This document shows, in pieces, positions 37,433 through 46,631 of a stretch of 64,000 nt of DNA. The position numbers and the translations under genes are program-made. Source of the DNA: DATBVX01 sp963696675 (GTDB lineage Bacteria > Pseudomonadota > Gammaproteobacteria > Steroidobacterales > Steroidobacteraceae). Within the stretch, counting starts at the first letter, position 1, and the number at the start of each line of letters is the position of its first letter. The notes below the pieces were generated by a model that saw nothing but the letters and a program-made list of their open reading frames with translations, did no database searches and had not been told where the DNA came from. The DNA is taken from positions 62,001-126,000 of the forward strand of contig CAVOLM010000069.1 in NCBI GenBank assembly GCA_963696675.1, read 5' to 3'.

Positions 37433-38119
37433 ATGCGGATCCTGGTGGTGGAAGACGATCGCGAAGTGGCGCGCTTCATCGAGCGGGGCCTGAAGGAAGC
37501 GGGCCACACCGTGGACCTGGCGAACGACGGCCGCGATGGGCTGTTCCTCGCCATGAGCGAGCCCTACCAGGCAGTCGTGCTCGATCGCATGCTGCCGCAC
37601 GTTGATGGCCTAGCGATCCTGCGCGCCCTGCGCGGATCGAGTATCGACACGCCCGTTCTGATCCTGAGTGCGCTCGGCGATGTCGATGATCGCGTCTCCG
37701 GCTTGCGCGCCGGCGGCGATGACTACCTCGTGAAGCCCTTCGCTGTGAGCGAGCTCATTGCGCGGCTCGAAGTGCTGCAGAGGCGTGTTTCGGCGAACAC
37801 GGCGGGTCCCGTCACCGTGTTGCGTGTTGCCGATCTCGAAATGGACCTGCTGAAGCGCAGCGTGAAGCGTGCCGGCACCAAGGTCGATCTGCAGCCCAAG
37901 GAATTCCAGCTCCTCGAATTCCTGATGCGCCATGCCGACCAGGTGGTCACGCGCACGATGCTGCTCGAAGGCGTGTGGGACTATCACTTCGATCCGCGCA
38001 CCAATGTGATCGACGTGCACATCTCGAACCTGCGCGCCAAGATCGATCGCGGTGCGATGCAGCCGTTGCTGCATACCGTCCGTGGCTCGGGATACCGGCT
38101 TGGTCTGGCGTCGGATTAG
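37433..38119 (+). CDS. OmpR/PhoB-family response regulator
   Basis: A 228-residue two-component response regulator. Receiver acidic pair Glu7/Asp8-Asp9, phospho-acceptor Asp51 (VVLDRMLPHVDG) and Lys101 (DDYLVKPF) are all present. The C-terminal winged helix has LQPKEFQLLEFLMRHADQVV, LLEGVWDYHFDPRTNVIDVH and HTVRGSGYRLG. It overlaps the kinase gene. The following RND adaptor gene is a likely target. Confidence 0.96.
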   Translation: MRILVVEDDREVARFIERGLKEAGHTVDLANDGRDGLFLAMSEPYQAVVLDRMLPHVDGLAILRALRGSSIDTPVLILSALGDVDDRVSGLRAGGDDYLVKPFAVSELIARLEVLQRRVSANTAGPVTVLRVADLEMDLLKRSVKRAGTKVDLQPKEFQLLEFLMRHADQVVTRTMLLEGVWDYHFDPRTNVIDVHISNLRAKIDRGAMQPLLHTVRGSGYRLGLASD

Positions 38120-39440
38120 AAGTCCCGTCTATTTGCTCACGTGGTGTCTGCCACCGGCCGCGGCAGCGGTGTTGGCTCTCGCCTTGTGGCCCGTGTATCG
38201 CGAGTCGGTCGACGATCTCGACAAGCAGGTGCGCGAAGCGATTGCCGAGGAAATCCAGGGACTCGACGTGCACTACCATGAAAAGGGCGTCGAGGCGCTT
38301 GCCGAAACCATCGAGCTGCGGGTGCGTGCGCCGGCAGATCCGGATGCGGTGTATCTGCTGACCGATGCGGACGGCAAAGTGCTCGCCGGCAACCTGCGAG
38401 CGTGGCCCGATGGAGTGCCGCAAGTTGAGCGCCCTTGGTTCAGCGTGCCCCAGCCCGATGGCCTGGAGCTCGAAGGCCGGGTATTCGAACTGAACGGCAA
38501 CCGGCTGCTGCTGGTCGGCAGACGCTCGCCCCTGCGCCGCATCGATCAGCACCTGAGGGCGCAGCTGTGGAGCGCGACGATCCTCGGCCTCATCGCATGC
38601 GGCGCCATCGGCACGATCGCGATCGTGCTGTTCCGCTGGCGTATCTCGAAGATGGCCGCGCGGGTCGATGCCATCGAGAGCGGCGATCTGACGCAGCGCC
38701 TGCCGCTGAGCGGCACCGGTGATGAGCTCGATCAGCTCGCGCGCCGCTTCAATTCCGCGTTCGATCGCATTGCGACGCTGGTTGACGGCACGCGCCACAT
38801 CAGCAGCGCGATCGCCCATGACATGCGCCGCCCGGTGGCGAGCCTGCGCAACGAGCTCGACGAGCTCAGCCGCGATTCGCGTCTCGATGCGGCGAGTCGC
38901 GAGCGTGTCAACCAGGCTATCGAGCGCATCGACGAGATGCTTGCGACCTTTTCCGCGCTGCTGCGGCTGGCGCGCATCGAGGCGGGCAGCTTCGGGCCAC
39001 GCCACGACAGCGTCGACCTGCGCGCCGTGTGGCAGGACGCCGTCGACCTGTACGCAGCAGTGGCGGTCGAACGCGGCATGCACATCGTGGCGCGGCTGCA
39101 GCCGGCGCTGGTCACGGGCGATCGCGACCTGTTGTTTCAGATTGCACAGAACCTGCTCGAAAATGCCGTGCGTCATGGCGGCGGGCAGATCGATGTCGAC
39201 CTGCATACGAATGCAGGCGCAAGCGTCGTCGTGCGTGACCACGGCCCGGGTGTGCCCCCGGACGCTCTGCCGCACCTCTTCGAGCGCTTTTATCGCGTGG
39301 ATACTGCCCGTACCAGCAGCGGTTTTGGCATCGGCCTGGCGCTCGTGAAAGCGATCGTCGAGTTGCATCGCGGGCGAATGAGCGCGCGCAATGCTGAACC
39401 GGGCCTGGCGATCGAGGTCGAATTGCCGCGTTCCGCCTGA
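38100..39440 (+). CDS. Sensor histidine kinase of the two-component pair
   Basis: About 446 residues. No ATG lies near the expected start, so I propose TTG 38100, overlapping the response-regulator gene by 20 bases. Membrane helix 1 (about 12-33), a periplasmic domain of ~135 residues, membrane helix 2 (LGLIACGAIGTIAIVLF) and a HAMP linker follow. The H-box is SSAIAHDMRRPVASLRNEL with His240, and the ATPase has NLLENAVRHGG, VVVRDHGPGVPPD and SGFGIGLALVKAI. The H-box wording AHDMRRP is typical of the family next to OmpR regulators that control efflux. Signal unknown. Confidence 0.93.
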   Translation: MVWRRIRSPVYLLTWCLPPAAAAVLALALWPVYRESVDDLDKQVREAIAEEIQGLDVHYHEKGVEALAETIELRVRAPADPDAVYLLTDADGKVLAGNLRAWPDGVPQVERPWFSVPQPDGLELEGRVFELNGNRLLLVGRRSPLRRIDQHLRAQLWSATILGLIACGAIGTIAIVLFRWRISKMAARVDAIESGDLTQRLPLSGTGDELDQLARRFNSAFDRIATLVDGTRHISSAIAHDMRRPVASLRNELDELSRDSRLDAASRERVNQAIERIDEMLATFSALLRLARIEAGSFGPRHDSVDLRAVWQDAVDLYAAVAVERGMHIVARLQPALVTGDRDLLFQIAQNLLENAVRHGGGQIDVDLHTNAGASVVVRDHGPGVPPDALPHLFERFYRVDTARTSSGFGIGLALVKAIVELHRGRMSARNAEPGLAIEVELPRSA

Positions 39441-39499
39441 CATACTCTCGAGCGGCAAACAATGACATACTCCCGCGCCTCGCAGTGGCGCCGTTTCGC

Positions 39500-40597
39500 A
39501 TGACGTTTCCCCGCACTTTCTCCTTCTCGATCCTCACAGCGTTCCTGCTCGGCCTCGTTTGCGCCCTCGCTGGCTGCTCGGGTGACAAGTCCAACGCGAT
39601 GAACAATGCGGCTGCCTTCGGTGGCGGGCCGGATACAGCCATCGGCGTCGTGACCGAGGCAGCACGACAGGAAGAGTTCGCCTACGAAGTCGAGGCGCTC
39701 GGCACCGCTCACGCCAATGAAGCGGTCGACATCACGGCCAAGGTTTCCAACCTCGTCACGGCGATTCGTTTCCGCGAAGGCCAGCAGGTGCGCCGCGGCA
39801 CTACGCTGGTGGAGCTCGACAGTGTGCAAGCGGGCGCGGAGCTCGCAGCCGCGCGTGCCGCACTGAGTGAAACGCGCAGCCAGTACAAGCGCAGCCAGGA
39901 GTTGTACGCGACCCAGGCGATGTCGCAGTCGCAGCTCGATCAGCTCGAGGCGACATTGCTCGCAAACCAGGCTCGCGTGACGACGGCAGAATCCAAGCTC
40001 TCCGATACCGTGATTCGCGCGCCGTTCGATGGGCGCACCGGTCTCAGGCGCGTCAGCGTCGGGAGCCTCATCAGTCCCGGCACGCTGATCACGACACTGG
40101 ATGACACGCGGATCATCAAGCTCGACTTCTCGGTGCCCGAGACCTTCATCGCCATCATCAAGGAAGGCCTGCCGCTCACGGCGCGCAGCATTGCGTTCCC
40201 GAATCAGGACTTCAAAGGAACGATCGTCAGTATCGACTCGCGCCTCGATCCGACCACGCGCGCCATCACGGTGCGCGCGGAGCTGCCCAATCCCGACGGC
40301 AAGTTGAAGCCAGGGATGTTTCTCAATGTTCGCCTGCAGGAGGAGCGGGGCCAGGTGCTGATGATTCCCGAGCAGGCACTCGTTCCCGAGGAAGGTCGCC
40401 AGTACGTGTTCCTGGTGACCGATGAGCACGCGCGCAAACGCGAGGTGAGCATCGGTCGTCGCAAGCCCGGGAAGGTGGAGATCATTTCGGGCCTCGTCGC
40501 GGGCGACCAGATCGTGGTTGAGGGTACCCAGAAGGTCCGTGACGGAGCGCGCGTGCGCAATGTCCGCGAAGAGCTCGAGACCGTCAGCCGCGACTGA
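39500..40597 (+). CDS. RND efflux periplasmic adaptor lipoprotein
   Basis: A 365-residue membrane-fusion protein of the HlyD/AcrA type. Lipobox LAGC (Cys26) anchors it in the inner membrane. It shows a biotinyl-lipoyl half (AKVSNLVTAIRFREGQQVRR), a short coiled coil (about residues 105-155), the second lipoyl half (IRAPFDGRTGLRRVSVGSLI), a barrel domain (LDPTTRAITVRAELPNPDG) and the membrane-proximal end (LVAGDQIVVEGTQKVRDGAR). The RND pump gene that normally follows is absent: the next gene is a carboxypeptidase after ~190 bases. It may pair with a pump elsewhere. Confidence 0.93.
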   Translation: MTFPRTFSFSILTAFLLGLVCALAGCSGDKSNAMNNAAAFGGGPDTAIGVVTEAARQEEFAYEVEALGTAHANEAVDITAKVSNLVTAIRFREGQQVRRGTTLVELDSVQAGAELAAARAALSETRSQYKRSQELYATQAMSQSQLDQLEATLLANQARVTTAESKLSDTVIRAPFDGRTGLRRVSVGSLISPGTLITTLDDTRIIKLDFSVPETFIAIIKEGLPLTARSIAFPNQDFKGTIVSIDSRLDPTTRAITVRAELPNPDGKLKPGMFLNVRLQEERGQVLMIPEQALVPEEGRQYVFLVTDEHARKREVSIGRRKPGKVEIISGLVAGDQIVVEGTQKVRDGARVRNVREELETVSRD

Positions 40598-40790
40598 TGC
40601 GGGTCCGCTGTCAATCGCTTAAGGCGCTTTTAAGCCATTGTTTTAGTTGGTTGTAGTACCCGGATAGCCCGGAGTAACGGGCCCTGTCTGGTAAACTGCC
40701 GCGCCTTCCGCCCCCAAGCTTCTGGCGCCTCTCTCGGCCGATCAATGCCTGACCCGTGCGCCCCCAATAATGCCGAAGGCGAGATGAGTC
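40598..40790. other. Intergenic gap between RND adaptor and M32 peptidase genes
   Basis: About 190 bases with no gene I can support. A weak hairpin, gcttaa...ttaagc (about 40618-40636), followed by cattgtttta could be the 3' end of the adaptor transcript. A TTGTAGTACC...GGTAAACTGCC stretch at 40653-40699 may hold the promoter of the next gene; I could not settle the boxes. Confidence 0.4.
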
Positions 40791-42294
40791 ATGGCTGCAT
40801 CACCTTATCAGCAACTGGAGCAGGAATTCCGGCGCCTGCACGCCTTCCGCGGGGCGCTGTCACTCTTGCGCTGGGACGCGGCGGTGATGATGCCCCGTGG
40901 CAGTGCCGATGTCCGGGGCGAGCAGCTGGCTGCGCTCGAAACTGAATACCACGCTCTCCTGACGGCTCCCCGGGTGACGCGCCTCCTCGATCGCGCGCAG
41001 GCGAACTCGCAGGGGCTCGAGGACTGGCAACTCGCCAACCTGCGTGAAATGCGCCGCCAGCGCGATCACGCGATCGCCACGCCGACGACACTGATCTCAC
41101 GCCTGGCGCGAGCCACCTCGCGCGCGGAAGCGCAGTGGATAGAGGCGCGACAGAAGAACGACTTTTCCGTGTTTGCGCCTCATCTCGAGGAGGTCGTCGC
41201 GCTGGTCCGTGACAAGGCGGCGCTGCTCGGACAGGCGCTCAACCTGCAGCCGTACGATGCACTCGTCGATGAGTTCACTTCGGGCATCACGACGCAGCGA
41301 TATCGATACGCTGTTCAAGGCGCTGTCGCGCAAGCTTCCGTCGCTGATCAACGAGACCATCGAGCTGCAGGCGAAAACTCCAGCGCTGCCGCTCAACGGC
41401 AAGTTCACGGCCTCGAAGCAGCGCCAGCTGGTGGTCGATGTCATGAAAGCGCTCGGCTTTCCATTCGATCGGGGTCGGCTCGACGAGAGCGAGCACCCGT
41501 TCACGGAAGGCGTGCCCGGCGATATTCGCATCACGACGCGCTTCGATCCCAACGATCCGTTCAACGGTCTGCTCGGCGCACTGCATGAGAGCGGCCATGC
41601 CATGTACGATCTCGGCCTGCCGCTCGAATGGCGCGACCAGCCGGTCGGACGCGATCGGGGCATGGCGCTGGAGGAGAGCCAGTCGCTGCTTCTGGAAATG
41701 ATCGTCGGCCGCAGCCGTCCGTTTGTGCGCTACCTGAAGCCGCTGATCGAGAAGCACTACGGTGTCAGCGGCCCGGAATGGGATATCGACAATCTCTATC
41801 GGCACCTCAATCGGGTGCGCCGCGGGCTGATTCGTGTCGATGCCGATGAGCTCACCTATCTGCTGCACATCATGCTTCGCTACGACCTCGAGAAGAAAAT
41901 CCTCGGTGGTGAGCTCGCGATTCGCAACATTCCGGAAGCGTGGAATACGTTCATGGAAGAGCGGCTCGGCATCCGGCCGCAGAATGACGTCGAGGGGTGC
42001 CTGCAGGACATTCACTGGGCGGTGGGATCGTTCGGCTATTTCCCGTCGTACGCACTCGGCGCCATCATCGCGGCGCAGTTCTGGGATAGCCTTCATGCGC
42101 AGCGTCCCGGCATCGACGAGGAGATCGCCAGCGGCCAGTTCGGTGGCCTGTTCGAATGGCTGCGCAACAACGTCCACAGCCTCGGCGCGAAAGTCTCGAT
42201 CCAGGATCTGATGAAGAGCGCGAGTGGCAAGCCGTTGTCAGCCGCCGCATCGCTCAGGTATCTCGAGACCAAGTACCTGGAATCTTCGACATGA
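40791..42294 (+). CDS. M32 family carboxypeptidase (Taq/Pfu type), one frameshift
   Basis: Cytoplasmic zinc metallocarboxypeptidase of about 500 residues, the normal M32 length. Zinc motif HESGH at residues 265-269 (ALHESGHAMYDLGLP), the second region ALEESQSLLLEMIVGRSRPF, DELTYLLHIMLRYDLEKKIL, and the C-terminal SFGYFPSYALGAIIAAQFW. One extra C near 41292-41296 breaks the frame between SGITT and SDIDTLFKALSRKLP. It couples by ATGA to the DUF4198 gene. It removes C-terminal residues from peptides, probably in protein turnover. Confidence 0.94.
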
Positions 42295-43091
42295 GCCGCA
42301 TCGCGCTCGAGCTGTCGCGCCTCGGCTGGATGCTCCTCATCGTGGTGCCTTCGCTGGCAGCCGCTCACGACTGCTGGCTCCAGGCCGATGAGTATCACGT
42401 ACCGATCGGCGCAAAGCTGGCAGTGCATCTCAACATGGGTGAGGCACTGAAGCCGGAGGAGGAAAAGGCTTACGAGAAGGAGCACACCGAGCGCTTTGAG
42501 CTGCGCCTGCCGAACGACGTGCGCGACCTGCGCGGCGCGGCGAGCGATGGTGTCAAGCCCGTGTTTGCCGAGGTACCCCCCGCAGCGGGCGCGTTCCTGG
42601 TGACGATGGTGCGCGGCTCGCCAATCATCGAGCTCGACGCGGCGAAGTTCGACGCTGAACTCGCCCACGAGGGCATTGCGCTGGCGCACGGGCGGCCGCT
42701 GGAGCGTGTGCGGTCGTGGTGCTTCCTCAAGTTGCTGGGTCACTCGGGCGAGGACACCGAGACCGACCTGCATCATCGCTTCACCGGCATGCAATATGAG
42801 ATCGTGCTGTTGCAGAATCCTCTCACGATGCACGCGGGAGACGAGCAGATCGTGCAACTCCTTCTGGAGACCAAGCCGCTGGCCAACGCGACAGTGTCCG
42901 CACTGCATCGATCACCGGACGGCGCGCTGCTCGAGTTGCAGGGCGTGAGCGACGCCCGGGGTGTCGCGAGATTCACGCTCACTCAGCCCGGAGTCTGGCT
43001 GGTCCGCAGCGTGCATATGCGTCCGTGCAAGGGTTGCAAGGACGCGGACTGGGAGAGCTTCCGGGCCACGTACAGTTTCGCCGTGGAATGA
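42291..43091 (+). CDS. DUF4198 family periplasmic protein
   Basis: A 266-residue exported protein. Signal peptide ends near SLAAA, followed at once by the family start HDCWLQADEYHVPIGAKLAV. The C-terminal half is an immunoglobulin-like fold (PLANATVSALHRSPDGALLE, GVARFTLTQPGVWLVRSV). Two cysteines near the end (CKGCKD) and an N-terminal histidine could bind a metal; related DUF4198 proteins are linked to nickel or cobalt uptake. That link is weak here. Overlaps both neighbours by ATGA (42291 and 43088). Confidence 0.87.
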   Translation: MSRIALELSRLGWMLLIVVPSLAAAHDCWLQADEYHVPIGAKLAVHLNMGEALKPEEEKAYEKEHTERFELRLPNDVRDLRGAASDGVKPVFAEVPPAAGAFLVTMVRGSPIIELDAAKFDAELAHEGIALAHGRPLERVRSWCFLKLLGHSGEDTETDLHHRFTGMQYEIVLLQNPLTMHAGDEQIVQLLLETKPLANATVSALHRSPDGALLELQGVSDARGVARFTLTQPGVWLVRSVHMRPCKGCKDADWESFRATYSFAVE

Positions 43092-43927
43092 CGACACCGA
43101 ATGCCATCATGGACATGAAGAGCGCCCTGCCGGCGAACAATCTCTCCAACACCACGCGGCGCCTGCAGGCGCGGCTGCGCGGCCTGGTCGGCAAAGCCAT
43201 CGAGGATTACGGCATGATCGCCGCGGGCGATCGGGTGATGGTTTGCTTGTCCGGCGGCAAGGATTCCTACACGCTGCTCGATCTGCTGCTGAGCCTGCAG
43301 CGCAGCTCACCGGTGCGCTTCGAGCTCATCGCGGTGAATCTGGATCAGAAGCAGCCGGGATTTCCCGCGCACGTGCTGCCCGAATACCTCACGGCGCTCG
43401 GCGTGCCCTTTCACATCATCGAGCAGGACACCTATCGGGTCGTGAAGCAGGTGGTGCCGGAAGGCAAGACGATGTGCGGGCTGTGCTCGCGCTTGCGACG
43501 CGGCGCGCTTTACCGCTACGCACGCGAGCAGGGCATCACCAAGATCGCACTCGGCCATCATCGCGACGATCTCATCGAGACGCTGTTCCTCAACATGTTC
43601 TTCGGCGGCAAGCTCAAGTCCATGCCACCGAAGCTGCGTTCCGAGGACGGCCACCACATCGTGATCCGCCCGCTCGCCTACGTCGCGGAACGCGACGTCG
43701 AGCGCTACGCGCGCGCCCGCGAGTTTCCGATCATTCCGTGCAACCTGTGCGGATCGCAGCAGCATCTGCAGCGCGTCGCGATCAAGCAGATGCTCGCCGA
43801 TTGGGAGAAGGAGCATCCGGGGCGACTGGAAGCGATCGGCAGCGCGCTGCGCAATGTGGTCAGCTCGCACCTTGCCGATCCGCAGGCCTTCGATTTCTCC
43901 CACCTCGCGCCCGTGCGGCGCGAATAG
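43088..43927 (+). CDS. ttcA: tRNA 2-thiocytidine(32) biosynthesis protein TtcA
   Basis: A 279-residue PP-loop ATPase that thiolates C32 of some tRNAs with a 4Fe-4S cluster. PP-loop SGGKDS at residues 55-60, cluster cysteines Cys129 and Cys132 (MCGLC) and Cys217/Cys220 (PCNLCG), plus GHHRDDLIETLFLNMFF. The ATG at 43088 overlaps the DUF4198 stop; a second in-frame ATG is at 43109. The next gene, a phosphatase/ADP-ribosylglycohydrolase fusion, starts 8 bases later. Confidence 0.96.
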   Translation: MTTPNAIMDMKSALPANNLSNTTRRLQARLRGLVGKAIEDYGMIAAGDRVMVCLSGGKDSYTLLDLLLSLQRSSPVRFELIAVNLDQKQPGFPAHVLPEYLTALGVPFHIIEQDTYRVVKQVVPEGKTMCGLCSRLRRGALYRYAREQGITKIALGHHRDDLIETLFLNMFFGGKLKSMPPKLRSEDGHHIVIRPLAYVAERDVERYARAREFPIIPCNLCGSQQHLQRVAIKQMLADWEKEHPGRLEAIGSALRNVVSSHLADPQAFDFSHLAPVRRE

Positions 43928-43934
43928 GATTCGC

Positions 43935-45476
43935 GTGGGCGAACCTCTCGCCTCGGAAGTACCAGCGCCCCCGCTGCCGAATACCTACTGGATCGAGGCG
44001 GGGCGATTGCTGGCGGGGGAATATCCAGCCACGCCCTCGCGCGCCGACACGCTGTTTCGCCTCAACAAGCTGCTTGACGCCGGCATCACCTGTTTCATCG
44101 ACCTCACCGAACCCGGCGAGCTCGCGCCGTATGAGGCGCTGCTGCCCAGCGCGAAAACCCCGAGCGGCCTCCACGTGATGTATGTGCGCAAGCCCATCCG
44201 CGACCATTCGATTCCGCACGCCCGCGAGGCGATGATCGACATTCACGAGTACCTCGATCGCGCGTTCGCTGCCGGGCACCGCGTTTACCTGCATTGCCAC
44301 GCCGGGATCGGCCGCACCGGCATGGTGCTCGGATGCTACCTCGTGCATCGGGGCATGCTTCCTGACGCGGCGCTCGATCGGCTCAACGCGCTGTGGCGCT
44401 TCAATGCGCGCTCGCAGGACTGGCCGCACACGCCGGAAACCGACGAGCAGTACGAATACGTGCTCAACTGGCGCGCACCCGAGCCTCCAGCGACTGAATC
44501 GACTCCTGCGCCGCCTCGCGAGGCTCTCGACGCTGCCCGCGTAGTTCGTGATCGCTACCACGGCGCTATGCTCGGACTTGCGGTCGGTGATGCGCTCGGC
44601 GCGTCGGTTCAGTACCGCGCCCCCGGCTCCTTCACGCCGCTCGGCGACATGCTCGGCGGTGGCCCGTTCGAAATGCCACGGGGCGGCTGGACCGACGACA
44701 CGGCGATGGCGCTGTGCCTGGCGGAGAGCTTGGTCGAGCGCGGCGACTTCGACTCTGCCGACCAGGTCACCCGTTATCGTCTCTGGCAGCGCGAAGGCCA
44801 CCTCACGAGTACCGGTCAATGCATCGGAATCACCGCGGCCGTGGCACAGGCGCTCGCAACTTCGAAATGGTCCGGGAAGCCGTTTGCCGGATCTCACGAC
44901 CCGACAAGACTGGACAAGGACGCGTTGTCGCGGGTGGCGCCGGTGGTGCTGTTCTACCTCGCCGAGCCGCGTGCCGCAGTCGAGTTTGCGGCGGAAGCGG
45001 CACGCACGACCGATCAGTCACCAGTCCTGCTCGATGCTTGCCGCTTCTTCGCCTCACTCCTGGTCGGAGCACTGCAGGGAGCGAGTCGCCAGCAGCTCCT
45101 GAATCCGGGATACACGCCGGTGGAGGACCTCTGGCGGCAACGGCCGCTCAAGCCCGCGATCGCCGCGGTGGCCGCAGGTTCGTACCGGAACAAGGCTCCG
45201 CCCGATGTTCAGGGCGGAGGCGGAGTGGTGGAGGCGCTCGAGGCGGTCCTTTGGGTGCTCGGCCACAGCCAGAGCTTTCGCGAAGGGGCCCTGCTGGCAG
45301 CCAATCTGGGCCTCGATTCGGACGTGACGGGCGCCCTGTTTGGCCAGCTGGGTGGTGCGCTCTATGGCGTTGCGGCCATTCCACCGGGCTGGCGCAGCGC
45401 GTTACTCAAGCGGGATCTGATCGAGCAGCTCACCGATCGGTTACTGGCCGCCTCGCTGGAAAAAATGGCGACCTGA
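43935..45476 (+). CDS. Fusion: dual-specificity phosphatase domain plus ADP-ribosylglycohydrolase
   Basis: A 513-residue two-domain enzyme. Residues ~15-180 are a cysteine-dependent phosphatase, with the loop HCHAGIGRTG (Cys121, Arg127) and a candidate general acid Asp90 (KPIRDHSIP). Residues ~205-510 are an ADP-ribosylglycohydrolase (DraG/ARH fold), with GAMLGLAVGDALGASVQY, the metal site WTDDT (252-256) and DSDVTG (461-466). Both active sites look intact. The start is GTG 43935. It is in the same operon-like run as ttcA. One domain could remove ADP-ribose and the other phosphate from the same target, but this is inference. Confidence 0.93.
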   Translation: MGEPLASEVPAPPLPNTYWIEAGRLLAGEYPATPSRADTLFRLNKLLDAGITCFIDLTEPGELAPYEALLPSAKTPSGLHVMYVRKPIRDHSIPHAREAMIDIHEYLDRAFAAGHRVYLHCHAGIGRTGMVLGCYLVHRGMLPDAALDRLNALWRFNARSQDWPHTPETDEQYEYVLNWRAPEPPATESTPAPPREALDAARVVRDRYHGAMLGLAVGDALGASVQYRAPGSFTPLGDMLGGGPFEMPRGGWTDDTAMALCLAESLVERGDFDSADQVTRYRLWQREGHLTSTGQCIGITAAVAQALATSKWSGKPFAGSHDPTRLDKDALSRVAPVVLFYLAEPRAAVEFAAEAARTTDQSPVLLDACRFFASLLVGALQGASRQQLLNPGYTPVEDLWRQRPLKPAIAAVAAGSYRNKAPPDVQGGGGVVEALEAVLWVLGHSQSFREGALLAANLGLDSDVTGALFGQLGGALYGVAAIPPGWRSALLKRDLIEQLTDRLLAASLEKMAT

Positions 45477-45563
45477 TCCCCGGGAGCGCCGGCCAGTTCT
45501 GCTAGTATTTGCGCAGCAGCCGGCACTCGCCGGCCGCGATCCAGGTTCCACCGTATAGAGGCC

Positions 45564-46631
45564 ATGGCGCACAAAGCGCCCATTCGCATTCGATTACCCG
45601 CCCGGCGCCAGCGCAAGGCCGCGCCGCATTGGACGCGGCTGTCCGATGAAGAACTGCTGGACCTGCGGTTTTGCGATCTGCACCTGCGCATCGACGGCAC
45701 CGCGGTTGCACCGCAAATCAAGCGACTGTATGCGGAGCTTGATGCCGTAGGCCTGAAAGTGCGCCCCCATTGCTGGCTCGCCGAGGAATGGTTTTCACCG
45801 GACGGCGTGCCGGGTATCGCGATTCCCTTCTATTTGTCCCATCCGCGGCTCAGGCAACTCGAGCGGCGCATGATGCACGAAGTGGAGGGCGGCAACTCCA
45901 ACTGGATGATGCGGATCCTGCGTCACGAAGCGGGTCACGCGGTCGACTCGGCGTTCCGCTTGCGACGTCGTCGTCGCTGGCGCGAAGTCTTCGGACCGGC
46001 ATCGCTCCCTTATCCAGACAGCTATCGCCCGCGACCGGGCAGCCGGCGCTATGTGCAACATCTCGGGTCCTGGTACGCGCAGAGTCATCCAACGGAGGAT
46101 TTCGCCGAGACTTTCGCGGTGTGGCTGAGGCCGGGTTCCGGGTGGCGCCGCTCTTATGAGGGCTGGCGTGCGCTGGACAAACTGCAGTATGTCGATGAGC
46201 TGATGCACGAGCTGGCACATCTCAGGCCGCCGGTTCGCAGCCGCGACTTGATCGACCCGCTCTCGAGCGAGAAACGTACACTCCGTCAGCACTACCGCAA
46301 CAAACTTGGGCGTCACGCTGCGAGCCGGCGCTCCGCCGCCGAGACTATGATCGAGCGCGCCTTGCGCGCCCATCCTGAGGGCCGAGGCTCGATCCGCGCT
46401 GCCGGGTTCGTGCGCGGACTCGAGGCTGCATTCAGGCGCAGAGTCGCGCTGCGGCTCGACACCAGCGAATACCTGATTCACCAGGTGTTGCGCCTCGTCA
46501 TCCAGCGTTCGGCGTACCTCAACCTGTACGTGCAGGGGCCGGTGCGGGCAGCCCGGCGCCGCATCGAGGCACTCATCATCCGCATTGCACGCCTGCATCT
46601 GAACGGGACCGCTGGACGCCACGTGCTATGA
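45564..46631 (+). CDS. Putative zinc metallopeptidase (Peptidase_Mx type)
   Basis: A 355-residue cytoplasmic protein. Zinc motif HEAGH at residues 121-125 (ILRHEAGHAVDSAF) and the downstream HPTEDFAETFAVWLRPG with a likely third ligand glutamate match the putative zinc-binding peptidase family (PF15887-like). The C-terminal ~130 residues are an arginine-rich helical extension that resembles no fold I know. It is joined by an ATGA overlap to the Ddl-like ATP-grasp gene, a conserved-looking pair that hints at making and trimming a peptide. Confidence 0.87.
   Translation: MAHKAPIRIRLPARRQRKAAPHWTRLSDEELLDLRFCDLHLRIDGTAVAPQIKRLYAELDAVGLKVRPHCWLAEEWFSPDGVPGIAIPFYLSHPRLRQLERRMMHEVEGGNSNWMMRILRHEAGHAVDSAFRLRRRRRWREVFGPASLPYPDSYRPRPGSRRYVQHLGSWYAQSHPTEDFAETFAVWLRPGSGWRRSYEGWRALDKLQYVDELMHELAHLRPPVRSRDLIDPLSSEKRTLRQHYRNKLGRHAASRRSAAETMIERALRAHPEGRGSIRAAGFVRGLEAAFRRRVALRLDTSEYLIHQVLRLVIQRSAYLNLYVQGPVRAARRRIEALIIRIARLHLNGTAGRHVL

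Noticed and set aside
37947..39458. 503-codon minus-strand open frame
   Set aside because: Antisense to the histidine kinase gene.
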